NCBI RefSeq assembly: GCF_007828865.1
Contig: NZ_VIVK01000001.1
Span: forward strand, 310,001 to 374,000
Direction: 5' to 3'
Source of the DNA: Kribbella amoyensis
Lineage (GTDB): Bacteria; Actinomycetota; Actinomycetes; Propionibacteriales; Kribbellaceae
DNA length: 64,000 bases
The translations under genes and the position numbers were made by a program. The stretch's first letter is position 1. The number at the start of each line of letters is the position of its first letter. Shown here one piece after another: positions 15,850 to 24,204 of the stretch. Below the pieces are notes generated by a model, which saw only the letters and a program-made list of their open reading frames with translations, searched no databases and had not been told where the DNA came from.

Positions 15850-18032
15850 CGACGACCACCAGTCCCGAGAAGCCGCGCCACATCGACGCGCGGATCACCC
15901 TGATCGGGACCGACGACCTGGTCAAGGCCTTCGGTACACCGGCCGGCGTCGACGACCTCGCCTCGCTCCGCGCCTTCGTGGCCGGCCGGATGCGCCGGCC
16001 GGCCTGGCCGCTGCGGGAATGGGCCGACGCGATTCGGTCCACGCCGGCAGCGGATGCGGTCATCGAGGCAGCGGCTCCGCTGTTGACCGGTGTGGACGTG
16101 ACCGGGCGCGACAAGGGCCGCTCGGCGCTCTACGGGTTCCATTACCTGGGCTGGCTGGCGCCCGGCGTCCACGCCTGGCTGCTGACGGGCGACGACCGGT
16201 ACCTCGACGCGTTCGGGCGGCACCTGGACGACTGGGTCGAGCAGCGTGACTCGGTCGTCGGTGAGTGGCCGGGTCTCGACCCCATCTGGTACTCGCTCGG
16301 TACCTGGGCCCGCTGCCGGAGCCTCCTGCCCACGCTGGAGGTCCTCACCGAGTCGGCCTTGCCCGGTCGCGTCTGGGGTCGGCTGGTGGCGACCCTCGTC
16401 GGCGGGGCACGGTGGGCCTACGACGAGCACGACGTGTTCCGGCACGGGAACTGGCAACTCGTGTGCGCTACCGAACTGCTGCACCTCAGCTTGGTCCTGC
16501 CTGACCTGGCCGAGTCCGAGAGCTGGGCGACGCGGGCGGTTCAGCGGATCGACGAGCACCTGTTGCTGGACGTGTACGGCGACGGTGGACACTACGAGCG
16601 CTCCCCCGGCTACCACCGGATGTGCCTGACCGCGTTGCAGACGGCGGCCGTGATCGACCACCGGTACGCCGAGCATCCGAAGCTGACGGCCATGCACGAG
16701 TGGATGGCCGAGCTCGCGTCCAGCGGTGGCTGGATCCCTCATCTGCAGGACAGCGGCCTGGAGTGGCCGGCTGCGAGTCTGCTGCGCGGCAGCTACGTCC
16801 TCGACAACCCTGCGCTCGCGCGGACCGCGGCTCAGTGGCTGACCCCCGAGGCGTTCGCGGTCGAGGCTGCGACGTTCCCTGCTTGGGAGGACGCCGATCG
16901 GCAACAGCGCTGGCTGAACACCGTGGCAACTGCACCTGCGCACCCGGTGCCGCAACTGCCGCGCAATACCGTGCTTGCGGATTCCGGGTACGCGATTCTG
17001 CGGGGTCATGAGGTGCGGGCCGTGATCAACTACGGGCCGCACATCGAGCACGAACTCGAGTCCCACTCGCATCGCGCCGTCCTCGACCTCGTCCTGGACG
17101 GGTGGGAGCAGCCGCTGCTCTGGGAGGCCGGTGGTCCGCCGAGCTATGACGATCCCGGCTACCTGACCTGGTACCAGTCAGGCAGGGGCCACAACACCGT
17201 GCTGGTGGACGACCTTGAGCTCGGCACCGACCGCGACGTCCGGATCGACCCGCTGGTGGACACCGGTCCCGTGGCCGTGTTCTCGGGACGCCACAGCGGC
17301 AGCGTCGTACCGCAGGCGCGGACCGTCGCGATGGTCCGCGAGCAGCCCGCGTTCGTGGTGGTGACCGACAGCGCTGCGTCGGATGGGCACGTCTTCCGGG
17401 CGTGCTGGCAGTCGCTTCACCCTTGGCGACAGGTCGGGCCACTCGCGTACGACGCGTCCGCACCGAACGGACCCGGGCTGCTGCTGATCGAGGCCGCCGG
17501 TCCGGTCGAAGGGACCGGGATCGACTCGGTCGAAGGGGTTGCCCGCCGGCCCGTGAAGGGTGGAACGGCGGAGTACGGGCCGTTGCATTCGTTGGTGCTG
17601 ACGCGTGATCGCGGAGACTTCACGACCGTACTGCTTCCGCATGCCGGCGCGGATCCGGCCGATGTCCAGGTGGTTCGCGACGAAGCGGGGATCACGGTTG
17701 ACCACGGGCGGACGGTCGACCGGATCGGCGCCTCCAGCTGGGTACGGACCGTGGACGGGAAGTTGTCCTGGGCAACTGGTTGGCGGGTGCGGGAGCTGGT
17801 GCACGCCGGCGAGGTGCTGTTCCGGAGTACGGCCGAGGTCGAGGTGGTCGTCGACGGTGGCCTCACCTTCGCGGTGACCTGCTCGGGCCGTTGCGGGGTC
17901 TGGGTACCGGCTGCCGGCGAGAGGTGGCTGCTCAACGGTGTACCCGTCGATGCCGAGAGCGAGGACGGGTGGGCTCACCTCACGTTGCCTTACGCCGGAC
18001 GTTGGGAGATCGAGGGGGCCCGTCATGGCTGA
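15846..18032 (+). CDS. Heparinase II/III-family polysaccharide lyase-like protein
   Basis: A 728-residue protein with the two-part layout of heparinase II/III lyases: an N-terminal (alpha/alpha) toroid (about 60-370) with the conserved HGNWQL near 200 and GGHYERSPGYH near 247, and a C-terminal beta-sandwich (about 385-720) with SHSHRAVLDL near 405 and GRGHNTVLVD near 445. These enzymes cleave uronic-acid-containing polymers or oligomers by beta-elimination. There is no signal peptide, so it should act in the cytoplasm on short imported oligosaccharides. It starts inside the stop codon of the oxidoreductase gene (ATGA). The true polymer could be a glycosaminoglycan, alginate or a bacterial exopolysaccharide; the sequence alone does not decide. 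Confidence 0.85.
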   Translation: MTTTTSPEKPRHIDARITLIGTDDLVKAFGTPAGVDDLASLRAFVAGRMRRPAWPLREWADAIRSTPAADAVIEAAAPLLTGVDVTGRDKGRSALYGFHYLGWLAPGVHAWLLTGDDRYLDAFGRHLDDWVEQRDSVVGEWPGLDPIWYSLGTWARCRSLLPTLEVLTESALPGRVWGRLVATLVGGARWAYDEHDVFRHGNWQLVCATELLHLSLVLPDLAESESWATRAVQRIDEHLLLDVYGDGGHYERSPGYHRMCLTALQTAAVIDHRYAEHPKLTAMHEWMAELASSGGWIPHLQDSGLEWPAASLLRGSYVLDNPALARTAAQWLTPEAFAVEAATFPAWEDADRQQRWLNTVATAPAHPVPQLPRNTVLADSGYAILRGHEVRAVINYGPHIEHELESHSHRAVLDLVLDGWEQPLLWEAGGPPSYDDPGYLTWYQSGRGHNTVLVDDLELGTDRDVRIDPLVDTGPVAVFSGRHSGSVVPQARTVAMVREQPAFVVVTDSAASDGHVFRACWQSLHPWRQVGPLAYDASAPNGPGLLLIEAAGPVEGTGIDSVEGVARRPVKGGTAEYGPLHSLVLTRDRGDFTTVLLPHAGADPADVQVVRDEAGITVDHGRTVDRIGASSWVRTVDGKLSWATGWRVRELVHAGEVLFRSTAEVEVVVDGGLTFAVTCSGRCGVWVPAAGERWLLNGVPVDAESEDGWAHLTLPYAGRWEIEGARHG

Positions 18033-18813
18033 CGACGTGACCAGCGGATGGTTCGACGCTCACATCGTGACCGGCGCGCACCCGGCGGCCCTGGTTCCCA
18101 GCAGCGACCGGGACGCGATCGCGGCTCACCTGGACACGCACGCGATGTCGGGCGCCCTCGTCAGTTCGATGGCGTCGTGGTTGCACGATCCGATCGGCGG
18201 GAACGCGGAGGCGACCGCGGTCGCCCGGAGCCTGGCCGACCGCGGGGTCCTCGCCTGCTGGACCGCGGTGCCGCCGACGCCCGGGGAACTCGACTCGCTC
18301 GACCGGTTGGTGGATCAGGCAGTGGCCGAAGGGGTCGCGGCGTTCCGGCTGTACCCGCGGTCCCACGGGTACTCACCGGTGGACCCGGCGATGGACGAGC
18401 TCTACGCCGCGCTCGCGGTGAACGGCCTGCCGCTGTGCTTCGACGTCACCGAGATCGACTGGCATCACCTCGACCAGGCGGCGACCCGGTTCCCCACCTT
18501 GCCGATCGTCGTCTCCAGCCTCGGGTACCGGCTGTTGCGGACGCTCTGGGCGGCTCTGCGCGACCACGAGAACCTGTCCGTCGACCTGGTCGACTTCGCC
18601 GGTCACCAGGCGATCGAGTGGATGGCGGCGAACGGACTGGCCGACCGGCTGTTGTTCGCGACCGGGCTCGGGCTACGGGATCCCGGCGAGAGCATCGTCC
18701 GGCTGGCCTGGTCCGGCCTCGACGACAGCACGGTCACCCAGATCGGCGGAGGTACCGCGGACCGGTTGTTCGGCGTCCGTCGGGCCACCGCGGCCACGGG
18801 AGGACGACCATGA
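18025..18813 (+). CDS. Amidohydrolase-like protein, metal site degenerate
   Basis: A 262-residue protein of the amidohydrolase-2 type (TIM barrel). It is the same length as its neighbour, the next gene, and probably a diverged paralogue. The N-terminal metal motif D-x-H-x-H is reduced to D-A-H-I-V (11-15): the second His is lost. The barrel-end Asp of the G-S-D-F motif is also missing, with ATGLGL in its place near residue 212. It is therefore unlikely to be an ordinary metallohydrolase; it may be a partner subunit, a binding protein or an enzyme with changed chemistry. The ATG at 18025 lies within the end of the heparinase-like gene (8-bp overlap), which indicates tight coupling. Confidence 0.7.
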   Translation: MADDVTSGWFDAHIVTGAHPAALVPSSDRDAIAAHLDTHAMSGALVSSMASWLHDPIGGNAEATAVARSLADRGVLACWTAVPPTPGELDSLDRLVDQAVAEGVAAFRLYPRSHGYSPVDPAMDELYAALAVNGLPLCFDVTEIDWHHLDQAATRFPTLPIVVSSLGYRLLRTLWAALRDHENLSVDLVDFAGHQAIEWMAANGLADRLLFATGLGLRDPGESIVRLAWSGLDDSTVTQIGGGTADRLFGVRRATAATGGRP

Positions 18814-19598
18814 TCGGGCGGCGACCGCAGCGGAGGGTGGTCGACGTCCACGCGCACCTCGGGCCTTACTCGCTGTTCCACATTCCCGACCCGGACGCCA
18901 CGACGATGGTCGGCGTGATGGACCGGACCGGGACCGAGGTCACCGTGGTGGCCGCGAACCGCGCCATCCAGCAGGACGCGCATCTCGGCAACTCCCAGGC
19001 GCTGGCCGCGGTCGACGCGCACCCCGGCCGGATCGCGGCGTACGCCGTCGTCAACCCGTGGCAGGACCCGGAACGCGAGCTCGAACGGCTCGCCGGCGAC
19101 GACCGGTTCGTCGGGATCAAGGTCCACCCGTCCCTGCACCGCTACCCGGTGACGGGCTCGCGGTACTCGGCCGTGTGGGCGTTCGCCGAGGAGACCGGCT
19201 GTCCGGTGCTCAGCCACTCCCAGCACCAGTCGCCGTACGACGCTCCCCCGCTGTTCGAGGCGGTCGCGGCGAAGTACCCGGGCGCGGCCGTGATCCTCGG
19301 CCACGCGGGGATCACGCCTCCCGGGGTGGACGAGTCGATCGAGGCGGCCGCCCGGTACGAGTCGCTCTGGCTCGAGGTGTGCGGGTCGCAGATGACCAGT
19401 TCGCTGATCCTGGCGATGATCGAGCGCGTCGGCAGTCGGCGGGTCCTGTTCGGCTCCGACTTCCCCTTCATCGATCAGCGGATGTCGCTCGGCCGGGTGG
19501 TGTGTGCGCCGCTCACCGACGGTCAACGCGATGATGTCCTGAGCGGGAACGCCCGCAGGCTGTTCCGATGGCGGCCACTTCCGGGGGTACAGGAGTGA
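18810..19598 (+). CDS. Amidohydrolase family protein with intact metal motifs
   Basis: A 262-residue TIM-barrel hydrolase or decarboxylase of the amidohydrolase-2 family (PF04909). Metal and catalytic motifs are all present: D-V-H-A-H at 12-16, HSQHQ near 135, GHAG near 164-167, and GSDFPF at 215-220. Relatives include lactonases of the 2-pyrone-4,6-dicarboxylate type and decarboxylases, so a sugar-lactone or unsaturated-uronate substrate is possible here. It overlaps the previous gene by 4 bp (ATGA) and is followed after 4 bp by the regulator gene. Confidence 0.85.
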   Translation: MIGRRPQRRVVDVHAHLGPYSLFHIPDPDATTMVGVMDRTGTEVTVVAANRAIQQDAHLGNSQALAAVDAHPGRIAAYAVVNPWQDPERELERLAGDDRFVGIKVHPSLHRYPVTGSRYSAVWAFAEETGCPVLSHSQHQSPYDAPPLFEAVAAKYPGAAVILGHAGITPPGVDESIEAAARYESLWLEVCGSQMTSSLILAMIERVGSRRVLFGSDFPFIDQRMSLGRVVCAPLTDGQRDDVLSGNARRLFRWRPLPGVQE

Positions 19599-19602
19599 AG
19601 CG

Positions 19603-20961
19603 ATGAGCGAAGAAGCGTTCTCGGCAGCGGGTGAGCGGCCGCCACCGGTGACGGTGGGGCTGTTCGGCCTTCGCAAGCTGGTGAAGACGATGGCCGACGT
19701 CGGGCAGCAGATCACCGACCGGTCCCCGCACAGCGTGAAGTTCCTGACCGGCGGCTACGACGACCTGAGCGAGGCCGAGGAGCGGTACCTGAAACTGCGG
19801 GACCGGATCGACGCGGCCGTCTTCCCCGGCCCGTGGGTGTTCGACCTCGCCACGGACGGGCACTGGCTCACGGTCCCGTCGACCCATCTCCCGCTCACCG
19901 GCGCCGCCCTGTACGCCGCGTTGCTGCGGGCGTCGCTGACCATCGAGGACGTCGACCTGAGCCGGGTGAGCATCGACTCGCTGCCGGCCGCCGACGTGGA
20001 CGAGGCGTACAGCGAGATCGGCCTCACCACGAGCCACGTGTACGACATCCCGTACGAGGGCCCCGACTCGGTGGCCGGGTTCGCGGCGTTCCACCGGGAG
20101 AAGTCGCGGCAGAACCACACCACGCTCGCGCTGACCACGATCCTCTCGGTCGAGCGCGAACTGCGGACCCAGGGCGTCCCGGTGCTGCGGATCGCCCCGA
20201 CCCGGTCGAGTGTGCGCGACGCGCTGGAGACCGCGGTACTGCTCGGCCAGGGCACCAGGATGGGCGCCCACCAGCTCGCCATGATCGCCGTCCAGCTGAT
20301 CCCGACCGGGACGTCGAGGGCCGAGTCCGGTGACTACTGGCAGCAGGAGCTCGCCGCGTTGACGCATCAGAAGCTGCTGTCCCAGGCCCGGCAGGTCGGA
20401 GCAACGGTGGCCCGGCGCTCGGACACGCTGTTCCTGGTCACGACCACGCAGGGTGCGCTGACCCGGTTGACCGGGCAGTTCACCGTGGCGCCGTTCCTCG
20501 GCGCGTTGACCACCCAGCTCGGCGTACCGATCGCGGTCGGGGCGGGGACGGGCCAGACCGCGCGAGCGGCCGAGGCGAACGCGTTGATCGCGGTCGAGGA
20601 CTCGGTCGGACGGGAAGGCAAGGTCGCGGTGTACCTGGACGGGACCAGCGTCCGGACCGAGCTGCCACCAGGTCCGGCCGAGGTCGCCCCGGCACCGGCC
20701 ACCACCGTGTCGCCCGTGGACCAGCGCGTCGTCGAGATCCTCACCTCGATCGCGGCCGCGACCACGCCGGAGGCCGGTCAGCAGGTCGTCGTCGACGTCG
20801 AGAGTGTCGCCGCCATCATGCAGGTCACCCAGCGCACCGGCCGCCGGATGCTGAAGGAACTCGTCGAGGCCGGCCTGGCCTGGCCGCTGCCGCCGGCCCG
20901 CTCGACCGGCGGCGGCCGCCCCCGTCAGCAGTTCCGGCTGCTCACCGAGAAGCTCAGCTGA
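19603..20961 (+). CDS. Putative transcriptional regulator with cyclase-like central domain and C-terminal HTH
   Basis: A 452-residue cytoplasmic protein of uncertain family. The last 80 residues look like a winged helix: VESVAAIMQVTQRTGRRMLK, LVEAGLAWPLPP and a basic tail rich in Gly and Arg. The central part (about 250-350) has alternating strands and helices with IAVGAGTGQTARAAEANALI near 310, a pattern like the nucleotide-cyclase or CdaR-type sensing domains, but no GGDEF motif. The N-terminal 230 residues are not recognised. AGGAG precedes the ATG at 19603 by 8 bases and the gene follows the amidohydrolase stop by 4 bp, so it is the last gene of the catabolic operon and a likely pathway regulator. 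A DNA-binding role is inferred. Confidence 0.6.
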   Translation: MSEEAFSAAGERPPPVTVGLFGLRKLVKTMADVGQQITDRSPHSVKFLTGGYDDLSEAEERYLKLRDRIDAAVFPGPWVFDLATDGHWLTVPSTHLPLTGAALYAALLRASLTIEDVDLSRVSIDSLPAADVDEAYSEIGLTTSHVYDIPYEGPDSVAGFAAFHREKSRQNHTTLALTTILSVERELRTQGVPVLRIAPTRSSVRDALETAVLLGQGTRMGAHQLAMIAVQLIPTGTSRAESGDYWQQELAALTHQKLLSQARQVGATVARRSDTLFLVTTTQGALTRLTGQFTVAPFLGALTTQLGVPIAVGAGTGQTARAAEANALIAVEDSVGREGKVAVYLDGTSVRTELPPGPAEVAPAPATTVSPVDQRVVEILTSIAAATTPEAGQQVVVDVESVAAIMQVTQRTGRRMLKELVEAGLAWPLPPARSTGGGRPRQQFRLLTEKLS

Positions 20962-21001
20962 GCCTCTCGATGAGCGCGGGTCGGTCCTGGGTGCGGATGG
21001 G

Positions 21002-22027
21002 TCAGTACTCGTAGCCGATGCCGTGGGTCGGGGCGATGCGGCCGGCCCAGTTGGAGTGGATCACGGTCGGCGCGCCGGAGACATGCCGGACCTGCAGCGA
21101 GGTCCGGGCCCGCGGACAGCCGCCGAGCTGGGACTTGGCGACGTGCAGCACGTCGTTCACCGTCTTGTGGTGCCGTGCGGGGGCGATCGTCGTCCGCCGC
21201 ACCGCGCCCTTGATCAGCGGCGCACACGAGGTGCCATTGAGGTGCTGCGGCTGGATCTCGATCCAGGTGTCCAGCGTGCTGCCGTTGTACGCCGGCGCTC
21301 CGGCACAGCGCGGGAACTTCCGTTCGTCGCCGGGACTGCAGGTGGTGACGTTCAGGTCCTGGACGATCGCGAGATTCCCGGTGGAACGCCGGACCGGATA
21401 CGTGTAGCCGTTCGTCCGGGTGGCGCCGCTCCACAGCACGTAGTTGCTCGCCGGCTCCTGATGCGGCAGGGCCCAGCGCGCGGCGGCCTTGACGGTGTCC
21501 TGGGCGTCACCGACCGGGCTCACGTTCAGCGCGGATCCCGCGTTGACCCGCATGGCGATCGGCCCGACGCGATCGATCGTGTCGTTGCGGGCGTAGCTGG
21601 AGACCGCGAGCTCACAGCTGAACCGGCCGGACTCCGGCGCGATCAACAGCCATCGGACCACACCGGCCGTGGTCCACTCGGCGGGCGTGATCATGTTCTG
21701 GGCCGAGTAGACCCCCAACTGCTCCGATCCGGACAGACCGGGACCACTGCAGCGAAGGATGAAGGTGGTGCCCGGATTGTCTCCGCTGCTGAGCGTGGTC
21801 TTTCGGGTCACGGACAGCCCCGTGGAGTAGAGGTAGACCTGTTCGCCCCCGACCAGGTCCAGGTTTCGCTGGGTCTGCGGAATGCTGCGGATCGTGCCGC
21901 TTCCGTCCTTGCCGACGGTGTAGTTGAACTCCGGTGCCGCGCTCGCCGTCCGACTGGTCAGCACGGCCAGGGCCGGGAGGACCAGCAAGGTGGCGGTGGC
22001 GACGCCGAACAGTCGGCGCTTGATCAT
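21002..22027 (-). CDS. Secreted protein of unknown function
   Basis: A 341-residue exported protein. The signal peptide is clear (MIKRRLFGV start, long hydrophobic core, cleavage after TASA near residue 31). The mature part has six cysteines and is rich in Thr, Ser and Asn, suggesting an extracellular beta-rich, disulfide-bonded protein. Notable stretches are EFNYTVGKDGSGTIRSI at the mature N terminus and LNGTSCAPLIKGAVRRTT near residue 270. I recognise no catalytic motif. The ATG at 22027 is preferred to an earlier in-frame start because a GGAGG site lies just before it. The gene converges on the regulator gene at 20961 with a 40-bp gap. Confidence 0.7.
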   Translation of the reverse strand: MIKRRLFGVATATLLVLPALAVLTSRTASAAPEFNYTVGKDGSGTIRSIPQTQRNLDLVGGEQVYLYSTGLSVTRKTTLSSGDNPGTTFILRCSGPGLSGSEQLGVYSAQNMITPAEWTTAGVVRWLLIAPESGRFSCELAVSSYARNDTIDRVGPIAMRVNAGSALNVSPVGDAQDTVKAAARWALPHQEPASNYVLWSGATRTNGYTYPVRRSTGNLAIVQDLNVTTCSPGDERKFPRCAGAPAYNGSTLDTWIEIQPQHLNGTSCAPLIKGAVRRTTIAPARHHKTVNDVLHVAKSQLGGCPRARTSLQVRHVSGAPTVIHSNWAGRIAPTHGIGYEY

Positions 22028-22091
22028 CCTGACCTCCGTCTGTAACACAGGTTAAAGGCCTCTTGTTCTTCACGAGTGTTCTCAACTGTTT

Positions 22092-22105
22092 CCTTGCCAG
22101 CAAGG
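22092..22105. promoter_or_regulatory. Small palindrome CCTTGC-CA-GCAAGG in the divergent spacer
   Basis: A perfect 6-bp-arm dyad within the 256-bp spacer between the secreted-protein gene and the VOC gene. This spacer is unusually rich in A and T for the window and should hold both promoters. The dyad may be an operator or a leader hairpin. Confidence 0.3.
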
Positions 22106-22283
22106 CTTCTCGTGACAGTTCGACGAGGATCTGATCGTGAATCCAAGTCCGAATTAGAACTTTCGGCCCGTCCCGAACTGCAGATGCGGGCGCCGGTGCG
22201 TTACCTCGCAGGTCATCGACCGGGTGCACCGGATCGCGTCATAGTCACGGCACAAGCCCTGACACGCTGAAAGGACAACGACC

Positions 22284-22709
22284 ATGAAGGTCAGCAGCTT
22301 CTATCCGGTCATCGGCACGGACCGCATCGTCGAGTCGCGCGACTTCTACCTCCAGTTGCTCGGGTTCGAGCTCACCTTCGAGGCCGACTGGTACGTCAGC
22401 CTGCGGCTGACCGGGCCGCGGCCGTTCGAGCTCGCGCTCGTCGACTACACCCACCCGACCGTCCCGGAGAAGTTCCGCAAGCCGGTCCAGGGCCTGCTGC
22501 TGAACTTCGAGGTCGACGACGTCGACCAGGAGTGGGAGCGCCTCGTCGTGCGGGGCGGGCTGCGGCCCGAGCTCGACATCCGCAGCGAGACGTTCGGGCA
22601 GCGGCACTTCATCGTCACCGACCCGAACGGCGTCATGATCGACGTCATCACCGAGATCGAGCCCGGGGCCGAGTACGCCGACCAGTTCGTGACCTCCGCC
22701 GTGTCCTGA
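22284..22709 (+). CDS. VOC-superfamily (glyoxalase/bleomycin-resistance fold) protein
   Basis: A 141-residue cytoplasmic protein with the paired beta-alpha-beta-beta-beta units of the vicinal oxygen chelate fold: [20 protein letters not shown] at the N terminus and [16 protein letters not shown] in the middle, then [19 protein letters not shown] at the end. The typical metal ligands are only partly kept (a late Asp; the usual first His is absent), so catalysis is uncertain and a binding or drug-sequestering role is possible. It is monocistronic with GAAAGGA upstream of the ATG. Confidence 0.8.
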   Translation: MKVSSFYPVIGTDRIVESRDFYLQLLGFELTFEADWYVSLRLTGPRPFELALVDYTHPTVPEKFRKPVQGLLLNFEVDDVDQEWERLVVRGGLRPELDIRSETFGQRHFIVTDPNGVMIDVITEIEPGAEYADQFVTSAVS

Positions 22710-22797
22710 CCGCCAGGAGCCCGTGGCCGGCCGGAATGAGGTAGCCCTCTCGTCAGTTGGACCAGGTGAAGACTGCCTCGGGAGTGGAGTGAGTGGT

Positions 22798-23178
22798 ATG
22801 GCTGACAGGCCGGTGCTGGTTCCTGGTCCGGATCATCCGATTTCGGTGGAGAAGAATCCTGATCGCGTCGTGGTGACGGTGGCCGGGCGGGTGGTGGCCG
22901 ACAGCCGGGACGCGTTGTCCCTGCAGGAGTCGAGCTATCCGGCGGTGCAGTACATCCCTCGCAAGGACGTCGACTTCGACGTGCTCGAGCGGACCGAACA
23001 CACCAGCTACTGCCCGTACAAGGGCGAGGCGGCGTACTACAGCATCGTGCCCGCCGGTGAGCGCGGAGCCAACGCGGTGTGGACGTACGAGCAGCCGTAC
23101 GCGCCGGTCGCGGACATCCGGGACCACGTGGCGTTCTACCCCGACCGGGTGGACTCGATCGAGATCGTCGCGGACTGA
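22798..23178 (+). CDS. DUF427 domain protein
   Basis: A 126-residue cytoplasmic protein with the DUF427 signature: VVVTVAGRVVADSRDAL near residue 22, the YIPRKDVDF motif near 52, and TSYCPYKGEAAYYSI near 68. The family fold is a small beta-barrel (CENP-V-like) and its function is unknown. The ATG at 22798 begins the conserved region; upstream in-frame codons are not family-like. It converges on the alpha/beta hydrolase gene, with a strong hairpin between them. Confidence 0.85.
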   Translation: MADRPVLVPGPDHPISVEKNPDRVVVTVAGRVVADSRDALSLQESSYPAVQYIPRKDVDFDVLERTEHTSYCPYKGEAAYYSIVPAGERGANAVWTYEQPYAPVADIRDHVAFYPDRVDSIEIVAD

Positions 23179-23188
23179 TCTCCGCGAG

Positions 23189-23221
23189 CGGCGGCGCATC
23201 CCTCCCCGGGCTGCGCCGCCG
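23189..23221. terminator. Bidirectional hairpin between convergent genes
   Basis: Perfect 10-bp arms (CGGCGGCGCA and TGCGCCGCCG) enclose a 13-nt loop, 10 bp after the DUF427 stop and 7 bp before the hydrolase stop. The position and stem strength suit a terminator for both strands. Confidence 0.6.
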
Positions 23222-23227
23222 TTGCTG

Positions 23228-24007
23228 TCAGCCGAGGAAATCGCGCAGGGCCGGCGCGAGGACCTCGGTCGGGACGGCGTGCTCCTGGCCCTCCAGCTCG
23301 CGATAAGTGCCGTTGGGTAAATGCTTCGCGACCGTCCGCGCGGACTCGATCATGAAGTCCGGGCTGGCCGATCCGCAGAGCGCGAGGGTCGGCTGGGTGA
23401 TCGCGGCGACCAGGTCGACCGGGACCAGACCGTCGCGGTTCGTGTCGCCGACCACGGCGAACTCGTACGCCAGCGTGTGCGCGAGCTTGATCACGCCAGG
23501 ATCCGCGGCGTACTCCTTGGCCGGTTCCTCGGGCAGTCCGGCCATCTGCAAGAACTGCGCGACCGCCTCCTGCCGGCGGTCCTCGGCCAGCAACGCCAGG
23601 ACCACGGCGCCGCTCTCAGCGGACTCACGCAGCGCCTCCTCGTCGTCCGGACTGTACGGCGGCTCGTGCAGCACCACCTTGCTGATCGGCAACCCGGCCG
23701 CGGCCGCCTCCACCACGAGCGCGGCGCCGGACGAGTGACCGTAGACGGCGGCCGTCCCACCGAGGGCGGTGATCAGTGCACCGAGATCCTCGACCTCGCG
23801 CGCGACGGCGTACTGGTCCGTGTCGCCGCTGTCGCCCCGGCCACGGCGGTCGTACGTCACCGTGGTGAAGTCGCTCCCGAGTTCCTGGGCCAGCTCCCGG
23901 AACGATCCGCGGTCGCAGAGCGCACCGCCGACCATGATGAGCGGTTCCCCGCTGCCGTACCGCTCGTACGCGATCGTCGTACCGTCCGCCGAGGTGACCT
24001 TCTCCAT
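23228..24007 (-). CDS. Alpha/beta hydrolase
   Basis: A 259-residue cytoplasmic hydrolase of the alpha/beta fold. The oxyanion-region MVGGALCDRGSF is near residue 25, the nucleophile elbow GHSSG near 91 (catalytic Ser), an acid after strand 7 (CGSASPDF), and the catalytic His in EHAVP near 244. A perfect AGGAGGT site lies just before the ATG. Substrate unknown; sequences of this sort are often annotated as esterases or peptidases without proof. It stands alone, and the spacer to the next gene (24008-24204) holds two related copies of a TCGACAC...GGTGCG word near 24050 and 24067. Confidence 0.85.
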   Translation of the reverse strand: MEKVTSADGTTIAYERYGSGEPLIMVGGALCDRGSFRELAQELGSDFTTVTYDRRGRGDSGDTDQYAVAREVEDLGALITALGGTAAVYGHSSGAALVVEAAAAGLPISKVVLHEPPYSPDDEEALRESAESGAVVLALLAEDRRQEAVAQFLQMAGLPEEPAKEYAADPGVIKLAHTLAYEFAVVGDTNRDGLVPVDLVAAITQPTLALCGSASPDFMIESARTVAKHLPNGTYRELEGQEHAVPTEVLAPALRDFLG

Positions 24008-24204
24008 GACGTGACCTCCTGGTCGCAGGGTCTGTTCACCTCTGAGGTCGACACCGGTGCGCCGATTTCGACACGGTGCGGACCGCCACCACTCACCAAC
24101 CGGTCCCTTCGAGCGGGGCGGCCGCGGCAGCGTGGGTCCGTCCGGGTGGTTGGGAAGTGGTGCGGAGTCGTGTCGGCCGGGGTGCTGGCCGTACCGTTGG
24201 AGGG

